From positions 1-64,000 of the forward strand of contig NZ_MRST01000026.1 in NCBI RefSeq assembly GCF_001902145.1: DNA of 64,000 nucleotides, given 5' to 3'. This DNA is from Pseudomonas fluorescens (GTDB lineage: Bacteria; Pseudomonadota; Gammaproteobacteria; Pseudomonadales; Pseudomonadaceae). The position numbers and the translations under genes are program-made. Within the stretch, counting starts at the first letter, position 1, and each line of letters opens with the position of its first letter. Below are positions 25,619 to 33,637 of this stretch, piece after piece. A model generated the notes under the pieces. It was not told where the DNA came from. It made no database searches and worked only from the letters and a program-made list of their open reading frames with translations.

Positions 25619-28459
25619 ATGGCATTGAAATCCCCCGCGTTTCGTAGAAAATTTCCGTTGCTGGTAACCGGCAGTCTGCTGGCCTTGCAACCTTTCGCCA
25701 CCTCATTCGTGGTCGCCGCGGAACAGTATGACTGCTCAGTCTCTGCTTCGGGTGCCTGGGATTGCGCGCCGAAAACCGCCGCCGCCCCATTGCCACCGCG
25801 CCCGGTGCATGACGGTGCTGCCGTCAGCTCGGCCAACAGCACGCCGCAAGGCAACGCTGGCGGCAGCGTCGACGCCGAACCCAAGACCATGCTGGTCACC
25901 GAAGCCAAGGGCCGTGGCCTGCGTTCGCGCAGTGCCGACTACAGCCACCTTGACTGGGTACCTCGCGACAAGCTGACCGCAGCACAGTTGGCCGAAACCG
26001 GCCCTTACTGCGGCGGCGCCTACATCGAGCCGACTCGTCCTGGCATGAACGACAAGACGAACAAGAGCGATGCGCCGACCTTCATCGGCGCCAAGGCTTC
26101 TCGTTACGAGCAGGAGCAGCAGGTCGCTACCCTGGCCGGTGACGTGGTCATGCGCCAGGGCAGCATGCAGCTGGAGTCGGACGAAGCCAGCCTGTACCAG
26201 GCCGAGAACCGTGGCGAACTGAATGGCAAGGTGCGCCTGCGCGATAACGGCGCCCTGATCGTGGGTGACCATGCCCAGGTCCAGCTCGACACCGGTGCCG
26301 CCCAGATCGACAACGCCGAATACGTGATGCACAAGTCACGCATCCGCGGTAACGCGCTGTACGCCAAGCGTGCAGAAAACGCGATCATCCGTCTCAAGGA
26401 CGGTACGTACACCACCTGCGAGCCGGACAGCAACGCCTGGCAGCTCAAGGGCAACAACATCACGTTGAACCCGGCCACCGGTTTCGGTACGGCGACCAAC
26501 GCGACGTTGCGGGTCAAGAACATCCCGATCCTGTACACCCCTTACATCTACTTCCCGATCGACGACCGTCGCCAATCCGGCTTCCTGCCGCCGAGCTTCA
26601 GTACCGGCAGCGAGACTGGCTTTACACTGGTAACGCCGTACTACTTCAACCTGGCACCGAACTACGATGCCACGTTGTACCCGCAATACATGACCAAGCG
26701 CGGCATGTTGATGGAGGGCGAGTTCCGCTATCTGACCAAGTCGAGTGAAGGGCAGTTTGGCGGGGCGTATCTCAATGATGATAGCGACGAGCGGAAGAAG
26801 CAGACTGATTACGAAAAGACCCGATATATGCTCAATTGGCAGCATAAAGGTGGGTTGGATTCGCGTCTGACAACCCAGGTCGATTACACCAAGATCAGTG
26901 ATCCGTTCTACTTCCAGGATTTGAAGTCGTATCAGGAAGGCATCCAGAGCCAGGACTTCCTGAACCAGCAGGGCTCCGTGACCTATAGTGGTGATAACTA
27001 TCAAGCTCGCGTGAACCTGCAGTCATATCAACTGGCGACGATTTCGCAGATCACTCCGTATGACCGTTTGCCGCAGATCACCTTCAATGGTCAGTTGCCG
27101 TACCATCCGGGGGGGCTCAACTTCTCCTACGAGACTGAAGCCGTAAGATTTGACCGAGACCTTCGAAACGGTAATGTGGTTAACGAAGACGGCGGGCCGT
27201 TCAATCCTGATGGCACCATAGGTGAACGACGCCTGGACACCTACGTAAACGGCCTGACCCGTGCAAACGGAACACGCTTGAACGTAGCTCCCGCTGTCGA
27301 GTACCCAATGAACTGGAGCTATGGCTTTATTACGCCGAAGCTCAAATACGTCTATACCAAATATGATCTTGACCTGGACAGCAAAGGCAAGGATGACATT
27401 GTCGCCGCGCAACTGGCCGCTACCCGGCCCGGCGCAGCCCCTTACGCTGGCGGAGTGTTCAAGAGTTCGCAAGATCGCGCTGTTCCTATCGCGAGCGTCG
27501 ACAGCGGGCTGTACTTCGACCGCAAAACTAACTGGTTCGGTAAAGACTATAACCAGACCCTTGAGCCGCGAGCCTTCTACCTCTACGTACCGAACAAAGA
27601 CCAAAGCGATATTCCGGTTTTCGACACCAGTGAATATTCGTTCAGCTATGCCTCTCTGTTCCGTGATAACCGCTTTGCCGGTAACGATCGGATTGGAGAC
27701 GAGAACAAGTTATCCCTGGGCGTAACCAGCCGCTGGATCGAAGAAAATGGCTTTGAACGCCAGCGTGTTTCCGTGGGTCAGGCACTGTACTTCAAGGATC
27801 GCGAGGTTCAACTGCCAGGAGTCCTGGCCGCTGACCGAGATGACTCCCAAACAGATGTCTCGCCGATCGCCCTGGAATACGCGTTCCGCTTCAACCGCGA
27901 TTGGCGCGCCACGGCCGACTACAACTGGGACACCGAAAGCCATGCCCCACGCTCCGGTAGTGCGATGTTCCACTATCAGCCAGAAGACAACCCGAACAAG
28001 GTCGTCAACCTCGGCTATCGCTACCGCAATGACCAAGTGGTCTACAACCAACTGACCGGCAAATGGCAGTTCGGTGGGGACTACGGCACGCCAGGTCAAG
28101 AGAACTACGTGAAGGATTACTACAAAATCCAGCAACACGACTTCTCGATGATGTGGCCGATCATTCCGCAATGGAATTTGATCACTCGCTGGCAGTATGA
28201 CTATGCACGCAACCGCACCCTGGAAGCCTTCGGTGGTTTCGAGTACGACAACTGCTGCTGGAAACTGCGCGTCATCAACCGCTACTGGGTTTCCAACGAC
28301 GAGTACAGCCAGATCGCCCCGCTCAACGAAAAGGGTGACCACGGGCTCTTCTTCCAGATCGTCCTCAAAGGACTCGGCGGCCTGACCGGCGCCAAGGTAG
28401 AGAGCTTCCTCGACAAAGGCATTGAAGGTTATCGTGAACGTGAAGACAAAGCTTTCTGA
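25619..28459 (+). CDS. lptD: LPS-assembly outer membrane protein LptD
   Basis: The outer-membrane barrel that inserts LPS on the cell surface with LptE. The 946-residue protein has a signal peptide ending near VVAAEQYDC, an N-terminal extension with two Cys in YDCSVSASGAWDC, a periplasmic OstA-type beta-jellyroll (about residues 180-320) and a C-terminal beta-barrel with the conserved CC in YDNCCWKL near residue 879; the disulfides control assembly. The ATG at 25619 follows a TAATAAG stop-rich stretch. From about 26700 to 27750 codon choice shifts to A/T-ending and rarer codons. SurA overlaps the end. Confidence 0.96.
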   Translation: MALKSPAFRRKFPLLVTGSLLALQPFATSFVVAAEQYDCSVSASGAWDCAPKTAAAPLPPRPVHDGAAVSSANSTPQGNAGGSVDAEPKTMLVTEAKGRGLRSRSADYSHLDWVPRDKLTAAQLAETGPYCGGAYIEPTRPGMNDKTNKSDAPTFIGAKASRYEQEQQVATLAGDVVMRQGSMQLESDEASLYQAENRGELNGKVRLRDNGALIVGDHAQVQLDTGAAQIDNAEYVMHKSRIRGNALYAKRAENAIIRLKDGTYTTCEPDSNAWQLKGNNITLNPATGFGTATNATLRVKNIPILYTPYIYFPIDDRRQSGFLPPSFSTGSETGFTLVTPYYFNLAPNYDATLYPQYMTKRGMLMEGEFRYLTKSSEGQFGGAYLNDDSDERKKQTDYEKTRYMLNWQHKGGLDSRLTTQVDYTKISDPFYFQDLKSYQEGIQSQDFLNQQGSVTYSGDNYQARVNLQSYQLATISQITPYDRLPQITFNGQLPYHPGGLNFSYETEAVRFDRDLRNGNVVNEDGGPFNPDGTIGERRLDTYVNGLTRANGTRLNVAPAVEYPMNWSYGFITPKLKYVYTKYDLDLDSKGKDDIVAAQLAATRPGAAPYAGGVFKSSQDRAVPIASVDSGLYFDRKTNWFGKDYNQTLEPRAFYLYVPNKDQSDIPVFDTSEYSFSYASLFRDNRFAGNDRIGDENKLSLGVTSRWIEENGFERQRVSVGQALYFKDREVQLPGVLAADRDDSQTDVSPIALEYAFRFNRDWRATADYNWDTESHAPRSGSAMFHYQPEDNPNKVVNLGYRYRNDQVVYNQLTGKWQFGGDYGTPGQENYVKDYYKIQQHDFSMMWPIIPQWNLITRWQYDYARNRTLEAFGGFEYDNCCWKLRVINRYWVSNDEYSQIAPLNEKGDHGLFFQIVLKGLGGLTGAKVESFLDKGIEGYREREDKAF

Positions 28460-29774
28460 GTGTTTGCGCCCGCTAGTGCTGGGCGCGCTGTTCCTGGGTA
28501 CTGTTTCGGCACACGCCGCGGTTCAACAGCTGGATAAAGTAGCGGCCATCGTCGACAACGACGTGATCATGCAGAGCCAGCTGGACCAACGGGTCAAGGA
28601 AGTTCAGCAGACCATCGCCAAACGTGGTGGTGGGGTGCCTCCGACCAGCGTCCTGGAATCTCAGGTACTGGAACGCCTGATCGTCGAAAACCTGCAACTG
28701 CAGATTGGCGACCGTTCCGGCATCCGTATTTCGGACGAAGAACTGAACCAGGCCGTTGGCACCATCGCTCAGCGCAACAACATGAGCATTGATCAGTTCC
28801 GCGCCGCCCTGGCCCACGATGGCCTGTCCTATGAGGACGCCCGTGACCAGATCAAGCGCGAAATGATCATCAGCCGTGTGCGCCAGCGCCGTGTGGCCGA
28901 ACGGGTTCAGGTGTCCGAGCAGGAAGTGAAGAACTTCCTGGCTTCGGACCTGGGCAAGATGCAGCTCTCCGAAGAGTTGCATCTGGCCAATATCCTGATT
29001 CCAACCCCGGACGGAGCCAACTCTGAGCAGCTCAATGCCGCCGCCGCTAAAACCCAGGCGATCTACGATCGCCTGAAAGCGGGCGCGGACTTTGCCCAGA
29101 TGGCCATTGCTCAGTCCGGCAGCGACAACGCCCTCGAAGGCGGTGACATGGGCTGGCGTAAAGCCGCTCAATTGCCACCTCCGTTTGATCGCGAATTGAG
29201 CGCCATGGAAGTCGGCGGCATTACCCAGCCAGCCCGCACCCCGGGTGGCTTCATCATCCTGAAGCTGCTGGAACGTCGCGGCGGCGAAACCTCGTTGAAA
29301 GACGAAGTTCATGTTCGTCACATTTTGGTCAAGCCGAGCGAAATCCGCACCGAAGCACAAACCAAGGAACTGGCCCAGAAGATCTATGACCGCATCGAAA
29401 GCGGTGAAGACTTCGCCACCCTGGCTAAGAGCTTCTCAGAAGACCCAGGCTCTGCCCTCAACGGCGGCGACCTGAACTGGATCGACCCGAGGGCACTGGT
29501 GCCCGAGTTCCAGCAGGTCATGGCCGACACGCCACAAGGCGTATTGTCCAAGCCGTTCAAGACCCAATACGGTTGGCATGTCCTGGAAGTCCTTGGCCGT
29601 CGCGCCACTGACAACACCACCCAGGCTCGCGAGCAGCAAGCCCTTACCGTGCTGCGTAACCGCAAATACGACGAAGAGCTGCAAACCTGGCTGCGTCAGA
29701 TACGTGACGAAGCTTATGTAGAGAACAAGCTGCCAGGCGCCGAGCAAACAGGCACCGACCAGGCAACCCAGTGA
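28440..29774 (+). CDS. surA: Periplasmic chaperone and peptidyl-prolyl isomerase SurA
   Basis: It escorts outer-membrane proteins, LptD included, through the periplasm. The 444-residue protein has a signal peptide ending near AHAAVQQLDK, an N-terminal chaperone domain with a SurA_N segment (VAAIVDNDVIMQSQLDQRV) and two parvulin domains (about residues 180-280 and 285-390), each with the EDPGS/GGDLNWI pattern. The start is GTG at 28440 (MKTKLS in the family); a TTG six codons upstream is an alternative. It overlaps the lptD stop by 20 bases and the pdxA start by 4. Confidence 0.94.
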   Translation: MKTKLSECLRPLVLGALFLGTVSAHAAVQQLDKVAAIVDNDVIMQSQLDQRVKEVQQTIAKRGGGVPPTSVLESQVLERLIVENLQLQIGDRSGIRISDEELNQAVGTIAQRNNMSIDQFRAALAHDGLSYEDARDQIKREMIISRVRQRRVAERVQVSEQEVKNFLASDLGKMQLSEELHLANILIPTPDGANSEQLNAAAAKTQAIYDRLKAGADFAQMAIAQSGSDNALEGGDMGWRKAAQLPPPFDRELSAMEVGGITQPARTPGGFIILKLLERRGGETSLKDEVHVRHILVKPSEIRTEAQTKELAQKIYDRIESGEDFATLAKSFSEDPGSALNGGDLNWIDPRALVPEFQQVMADTPQGVLSKPFKTQYGWHVLEVLGRRATDNTTQAREQQALTVLRNRKYDEELQTWLRQIRDEAYVENKLPGAEQTGTDQATQ

Positions 29775-30760
29775 AACCCCAGTGTTTCGCGGTGACACCC
29801 GGCGAGCCGGCCGGCATTGGTCCAGACCTGTGCCTGCTGCTCGCCTCGCAACCCCAGCCACACCCCCTGATTGCCATTACCAGCCGCGACCTGCTCCTCG
29901 AGCGGGCCGCGCAGCTGGGTGTGGCCGTCAACCTGCTGGACGTGGGGCCAGGCAACTGGCCCGACCTGCCGGCCCCCGCCGGCAGCCTGTATGTGTGGGA
30001 CACCCCGCTGCAAGCCAAAGTGGTTGCCGGGCAGTTGAATACGGCCAACGCGGCATTTGTGCTGGAGACGTTGACCCGTGCGGGCCAAGGCTGCATCGAC
30101 GGCGACTTTGCCGGCATGATCACCGCACCGGTGCACAAAGGCGTGATCAACGAATCCGGCATCGCCTTTTCCGGCCATACCGAATTTCTCGCGGAACTGA
30201 CCCATACCGCTCAAGTGGTGATGATGCTCGCCACCCGTGGCCTGCGTGTGGCGCTGGTGACCACCCACTTGCCGCTGCGTGAAATCGCCGATGCCATCAC
30301 TGCCGAGCGTGTGGAGCGTGTCACGCGCATCCTGCACAGCGACCTGCAACACAAATTCGGCATTGCCCAACCGCGCATCCTGGTCTGCGGGCTCAACCCC
30401 CACGCCGGTGAAGGCGGCCACTTGGGCCATGAAGAAATCGACATCATTGAACCAACACTAGAGCGCCTGCGCCAAGAAGGCATGGACCTACGCGGCCCAT
30501 TGCCTGCAGACACTCTGTTCACCCCCAAATATCTGGAGCACTGCGATGCAGTGCTGGCGATGTACCACGACCAGGGGCTGCCCGTGCTGAAATACAAAGG
30601 CTTCGGCGCCGCAGTCAACGTGACACTGGGCCTGCCGATCATCCGCACCTCCGTCGACCATGGCACCGCCCTGGACCTCGCAGGCAGCGGCAAGATCGAT
30701 ACCGGCAGCCTGCACGTGGCCCTGGAAACCGCCTATCAGATGGCCGAGACCCGTATATGA
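29771..30760 (+). CDS. pdxA: 4-hydroxythreonine-4-phosphate dehydrogenase
   Basis: NAD-dependent enzyme of the DXP-dependent pyridoxal 5'-phosphate pathway. The 329-residue protein has VTPGEPAGIGPDL (residues 8-20), the metal ligands in TAPVHKGVI and SGHTEFLAE, MYHDQGLPVLK and the C-terminal DHGTALDLAG. The start is GTG at 29771 overlapping the surA stop, so translational coupling is likely. Confidence 0.96.
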   Translation: MKPQCFAVTPGEPAGIGPDLCLLLASQPQPHPLIAITSRDLLLERAAQLGVAVNLLDVGPGNWPDLPAPAGSLYVWDTPLQAKVVAGQLNTANAAFVLETLTRAGQGCIDGDFAGMITAPVHKGVINESGIAFSGHTEFLAELTHTAQVVMMLATRGLRVALVTTHLPLREIADAITAERVERVTRILHSDLQHKFGIAQPRILVCGLNPHAGEGGHLGHEEIDIIEPTLERLRQEGMDLRGPLPADTLFTPKYLEHCDAVLAMYHDQGLPVLKYKGFGAAVNVTLGLPIIRTSVDHGTALDLAGSGKIDTGSLHVALETAYQMAETRI

Positions 30761-31569
30761 CTGAGCATTACCAACACCGGGCGCGCAAGCGTTTCGGGCA
30801 GAACTTCCTGCACGACGCTGGCGTGATCGATCGCATCCTGCGCTCAATCCACGCCAAGCCAGAAGACCGTCTGCTGGAAATCGGCCCAGGCCAGGGCGCG
30901 CTAACCCAGGGCCTGCTGGCCAGCGGCGGGCAACTGGACGTCGTGGAACTGGACAAGGACCTGATCCCGATCCTCAACCAGCAGTTCGCCGGCAAAGCCA
31001 ACTTCAACCTGCACCAGGGCGATGCACTGAAGTTCGACTTCAACAGCCTTGGCGCTGCCCCCAACAGCCTGCGGGTGGTGGGTAACCTGCCGTACAACAT
31101 TTCCACGCCGCTGATTTTCCACCTGCTGAACAACGCCGGGATCATCCGCGACATGCACTTCATGCTGCAAAAGGAAGTGGTGGAGCGCCTGGCCGCAGGC
31201 CCTGGCGGTGGTGATTGGGGTCGTTTGTCGATCATGGTCCAGTATCACTGCCGCGTGGAGCACCTGTTCAACGTCGGTCCGGGCGCGTTCAACCCGCCGC
31301 CGAAGGTCGATTCGGCCATCGTACGCCTGGTGCCGCATGCCGTGCTGCCGCACCCGGCCAAGGACCACAAACTGCTGGAACGCGTCGTGCGAGAGGCGTT
31401 CAACCAGCGCCGCAAGACCTTGCGCAACACCCTCAAGGCCCTGCTGAGCAACGCCGAGATCGAAGCCGCTGGCGTCGACGGCAGCCTGCGCCCCGAGCAA
31501 CTGGACCTGGCCGCGTTCGTGCGCCTGGCTGACCAGCTTGCCATCCAGCCAGCACCAACAGCGGAATAA
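30757..31569 (+). CDS. rsmA: 16S rRNA dimethyladenosine transferase
   Basis: It dimethylates A1518 and A1519 of 16S rRNA late in 30S assembly (KsgA). The 270-residue Rossmann methyltransferase has the N-terminal KRFGQNFLHD, SAM motif I LEIGPGQGALT (about residues 40-50) and the catalytic NLPYNIST near 112. It overlaps pdxA by 4 bases. The downstream REP separates it from apaG. Confidence 0.96.
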   Translation: MTEHYQHRARKRFGQNFLHDAGVIDRILRSIHAKPEDRLLEIGPGQGALTQGLLASGGQLDVVELDKDLIPILNQQFAGKANFNLHQGDALKFDFNSLGAAPNSLRVVGNLPYNISTPLIFHLLNNAGIIRDMHFMLQKEVVERLAAGPGGGDWGRLSIMVQYHCRVEHLFNVGPGAFNPPPKVDSAIVRLVPHAVLPHPAKDHKLLERVVREAFNQRRKTLRNTLKALLSNAEIEAAGVDGSLRPEQLDLAAFVRLADQLAIQPAPTAE

Positions 31570-31586
31570 GGTTCAACACCCTCCAA

Positions 31587-31676
31587 TGTGGGAGCGGGCT
31601 TGCTCGCGAATGCGGTGTGTCAGTCAACATTTTCGTCAACTGATACACCGCATTCGCGAGCAAGCCCGCTCCCACA
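31587..31676. repeat. REP-type palindrome 4 (TGTGGGAGC family)
   Basis: Long complementary arms (TGTGGGAGCGGGCTTGCTCG and its complement) continue inwards as GCGGTGTGTCAGT / ACTGATACACCGC, giving a stem of about 38 bp around a short loop. It lies between rsmA and apaG; whether apaG is co-transcribed with rsmA may depend on it. Confidence 0.92.
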
Positions 31677-31781
31677 GGTTTAACCGCGCTTCAAGAGCCC
31701 AGACAGCATGTCTGGCCTAGTGCCCTCCTCTTGGCCTAGACTGACCCGCATCTGCTGTCATCCGCTTTTAAGGCCTCTTGC

Positions 31782-32162
31782 ATGTCCGACCCTCGCTATC
31801 AGATAGACGTCAGCGTCGTCACCCGCTTCCTGGCGGACCAATCGCAACCCGAACATAACCGCTTCGCCTTTGCCTACACCATTACAGTGAAGAACAACGG
31901 GCTGGTGCCGGCCAAGCTGCTGTCGCGCCACTGGGTCATCACCGATGGCGACGGCCAGGTCGAGGAAGTGCGCGGGGCAGGCGTTGTCGGCCAGCAACCG
32001 TTGATCGACAGCGGCGCCAGCCACACTTATAGCAGCGGCACGGTGATGACCTCCAAGGTAGGCACCATGCAAGGCTCGTATCAAATGAAGGCCACTGACG
32101 GCCAACTGTTCGATGCAATCATCAAGCCCTTCCGCCTGGCCGTGCCAGGAGCCCTGCACTGA
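31782..32162 (+). CDS. apaG: Co2+/Mg2+ efflux protein ApaG
   Basis: A small cytoplasmic Ig-like protein; family function is poorly defined despite its name. The 126-residue protein has the diagnostic segments FAYTITVKNNG, SRHWVITDGDGQVEEVRGAGVVG and GTMQGSYQMKA. It ends with a TGATGG overlap with apaH (1 base). Confidence 0.94.
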   Translation: MSDPRYQIDVSVVTRFLADQSQPEHNRFAFAYTITVKNNGLVPAKLLSRHWVITDGDGQVEEVRGAGVVGQQPLIDSGASHTYSSGTVMTSKVGTMQGSYQMKATDGQLFDAIIKPFRLAVPGALH

Positions 32163-33013
32163 TGGCGACGTACGCTGTCGGCGACCTGCAAGGCTGCCTG
32201 GACCCTCTCCAGCGCCTGCTGGAGCGCGTAGCCTTCGACCCGACAAATGATCGCTTGTGGTTGGTGGGCGACCTGGTCAACCGCGGCCCGCAGTCCCTGG
32301 AAACCCTGCGCTACCTCTATAGCCTGCGTGATTCGCTGGTATGCGTGCTGGGCAACCATGACCTGCACTTGCTTGCGGCCGGCAACAACATCGAGCGCCT
32401 CAAAAAAGGCGACACCCTGCGGGAAATTCTCGAAGCCCCGGACCGCGCTCAACTGCTCGACTGGCTGCGCCGGCAAAAACTCATGCACTACGACGAGGAC
32501 CGCAACATAGCCTTGGTGCATGCCGGCATCCCACCCCAGTGGACGTTGAAAAAAGCCCTCAAATGCGCCGCCGAAGTTGAAAGTGCGTTAGCCGATGACA
32601 ACCTGTACACCGCTTACCTCGACGGCATGTACGGCAACGATCCTGTGAAGTGGGACAACGGCCTCACCGGCGTGGCCCGCCTGCGAGTCATCACCAACTA
32701 CTTCACGCGGATGCGCTTCTGCACGGCCGAAGGCAAACTGGACCTCAAGAGCAAGGAAGGCGCTGACACCGCCCTCCCCGGCTACAAGCCCTGGTTCGCC
32801 TACAAGGAACGCAAGACCCGTGACACGAAGATCATCTTTGGCCACTGGGCCGCGCTGGAAGGCAAGTGCGATGAGCCCGGCGTGTTCGCGCTCGATACCG
32901 GCTGCGTGTGGGGCGGCGCGATGACCCTGATGAACATCGACACGGGCGAGCGCCTCGACTGCCAGTGCCAATCCCCCCCTTCCATTACCCAGCCGGCCGC
33001 CACCAAGCCATAG
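32162..33013 (+). CDS. apaH: Symmetrical bis(5'-nucleosyl)-tetraphosphatase
   Basis: It cleaves Ap4A symmetrically to two ADP and removes Np4 RNA caps. The 283-residue metallophosphatase has the metal motifs GDLQGCLDPL (residues 7-16), VGDLVNRGP and GNHDLHLLA, with HAGIPP near 120 and FGHWAALEG near 225. It overlaps apaG and is followed 9 bases later by glpE. Confidence 0.96.
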   Translation: MATYAVGDLQGCLDPLQRLLERVAFDPTNDRLWLVGDLVNRGPQSLETLRYLYSLRDSLVCVLGNHDLHLLAAGNNIERLKKGDTLREILEAPDRAQLLDWLRRQKLMHYDEDRNIALVHAGIPPQWTLKKALKCAAEVESALADDNLYTAYLDGMYGNDPVKWDNGLTGVARLRVITNYFTRMRFCTAEGKLDLKSKEGADTALPGYKPWFAYKERKTRDTKIIFGHWAALEGKCDEPGVFALDTGCVWGGAMTLMNIDTGERLDCQCQSPPSITQPAATKP

Positions 33014-33022
33014 GAGCCCGCC

Positions 33023-33352
33023 ATGACCGAATTCAAACGTATCCCCCCCGAACAAGCCCAGGCCCTGCGCGAGCAAGGTGCTGTAGTCGTCGACATCCGC
33101 GACCAGGCCACTTACGCCGCCGCCCACATCAGCGGCGCACAGCATCTGGACAACGTCAACATCGCCGACTTCATACGCGCCGCCGACCTCGATGCGCCGC
33201 TGATCGTCGCCTGCTATCACGGCAATTCCAGCCAGAGCGCAGCCGCGTATCTGATCAGCCAGGGTTTCTCTGACGTCTATAGCCTGGACGGCGGGTTTGA
33301 GCTGTGGCGTGCGACCTATCCCGAGGAAATTTCTTCGGACAATTCGCAATAA
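33023..33352 (+). CDS. glpE: Thiosulfate sulfurtransferase GlpE
   Basis: A single-domain rhodanese of 109 residues that moves sulfane sulfur from thiosulfate to cyanide or thiols. It has the catalytic loop CYHGNSSQ with the persulfide cysteine near residue 65 and the strand VVVDIRDQATYAAAHI. It ends the lptD-to-glpE run. A GC stem (GCGCCGTT/AACGGCGC, 33393-33415) follows without a T-run, possibly a weak terminator. Confidence 0.95.
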   Translation: MTEFKRIPPEQAQALREQGAVVVDIRDQATYAAAHISGAQHLDNVNIADFIRAADLDAPLIVACYHGNSSQSAAAYLISQGFSDVYSLDGGFELWRATYPEEISSDNSQ

Positions 33353-33496
33353 TTTTTTTCACACCCCGCTACCCCGCGTGACGCTTGGGCTTGCGCCGTT
33401 TCTGACGAACGGCGCAGCCAAACTAATTGCGCATCGCGCCTTGACCTCCCGGATTCCGAACTATCCTTAAGCGCAGGCCATCCGAATCAGGGGAGA

Positions 33497-33574
33497 GCCG
33501 GTACACCGGCGTACGGGTCATCGGTAGCGTTTCAGGGTGTTCTGGGGGGAAAACAGCCATTGGCGTGTGCCAAT
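33497..33574 (+). other. Two perfect hairpins in the prkA 5' region
   Basis: GCCGGT-AC-ACCGGC (33497-33510) and ATTGGC-GTGT-GCCAAT (33559-33574) are perfect inverted repeats within 141 bases upstream of prkA. They are not followed by T-runs, so they are more likely operators or mRNA structures than terminators. No clear sigma-54 or sigma-70 box could be placed beside them. Confidence 0.4.
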
Positions 33575-33637
33575 GACTGCCAGCATCGACTGATTGATCC
33601 GGCGTCGGCTCCACGTATCGAGCGAGGTGACGACGTC

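Noticed and set aside
33393..33415. Stem-loop after glpE as a terminator
   Set aside because: The 8-bp GC stem is not followed by a T-run; noted only in the glpE entry.
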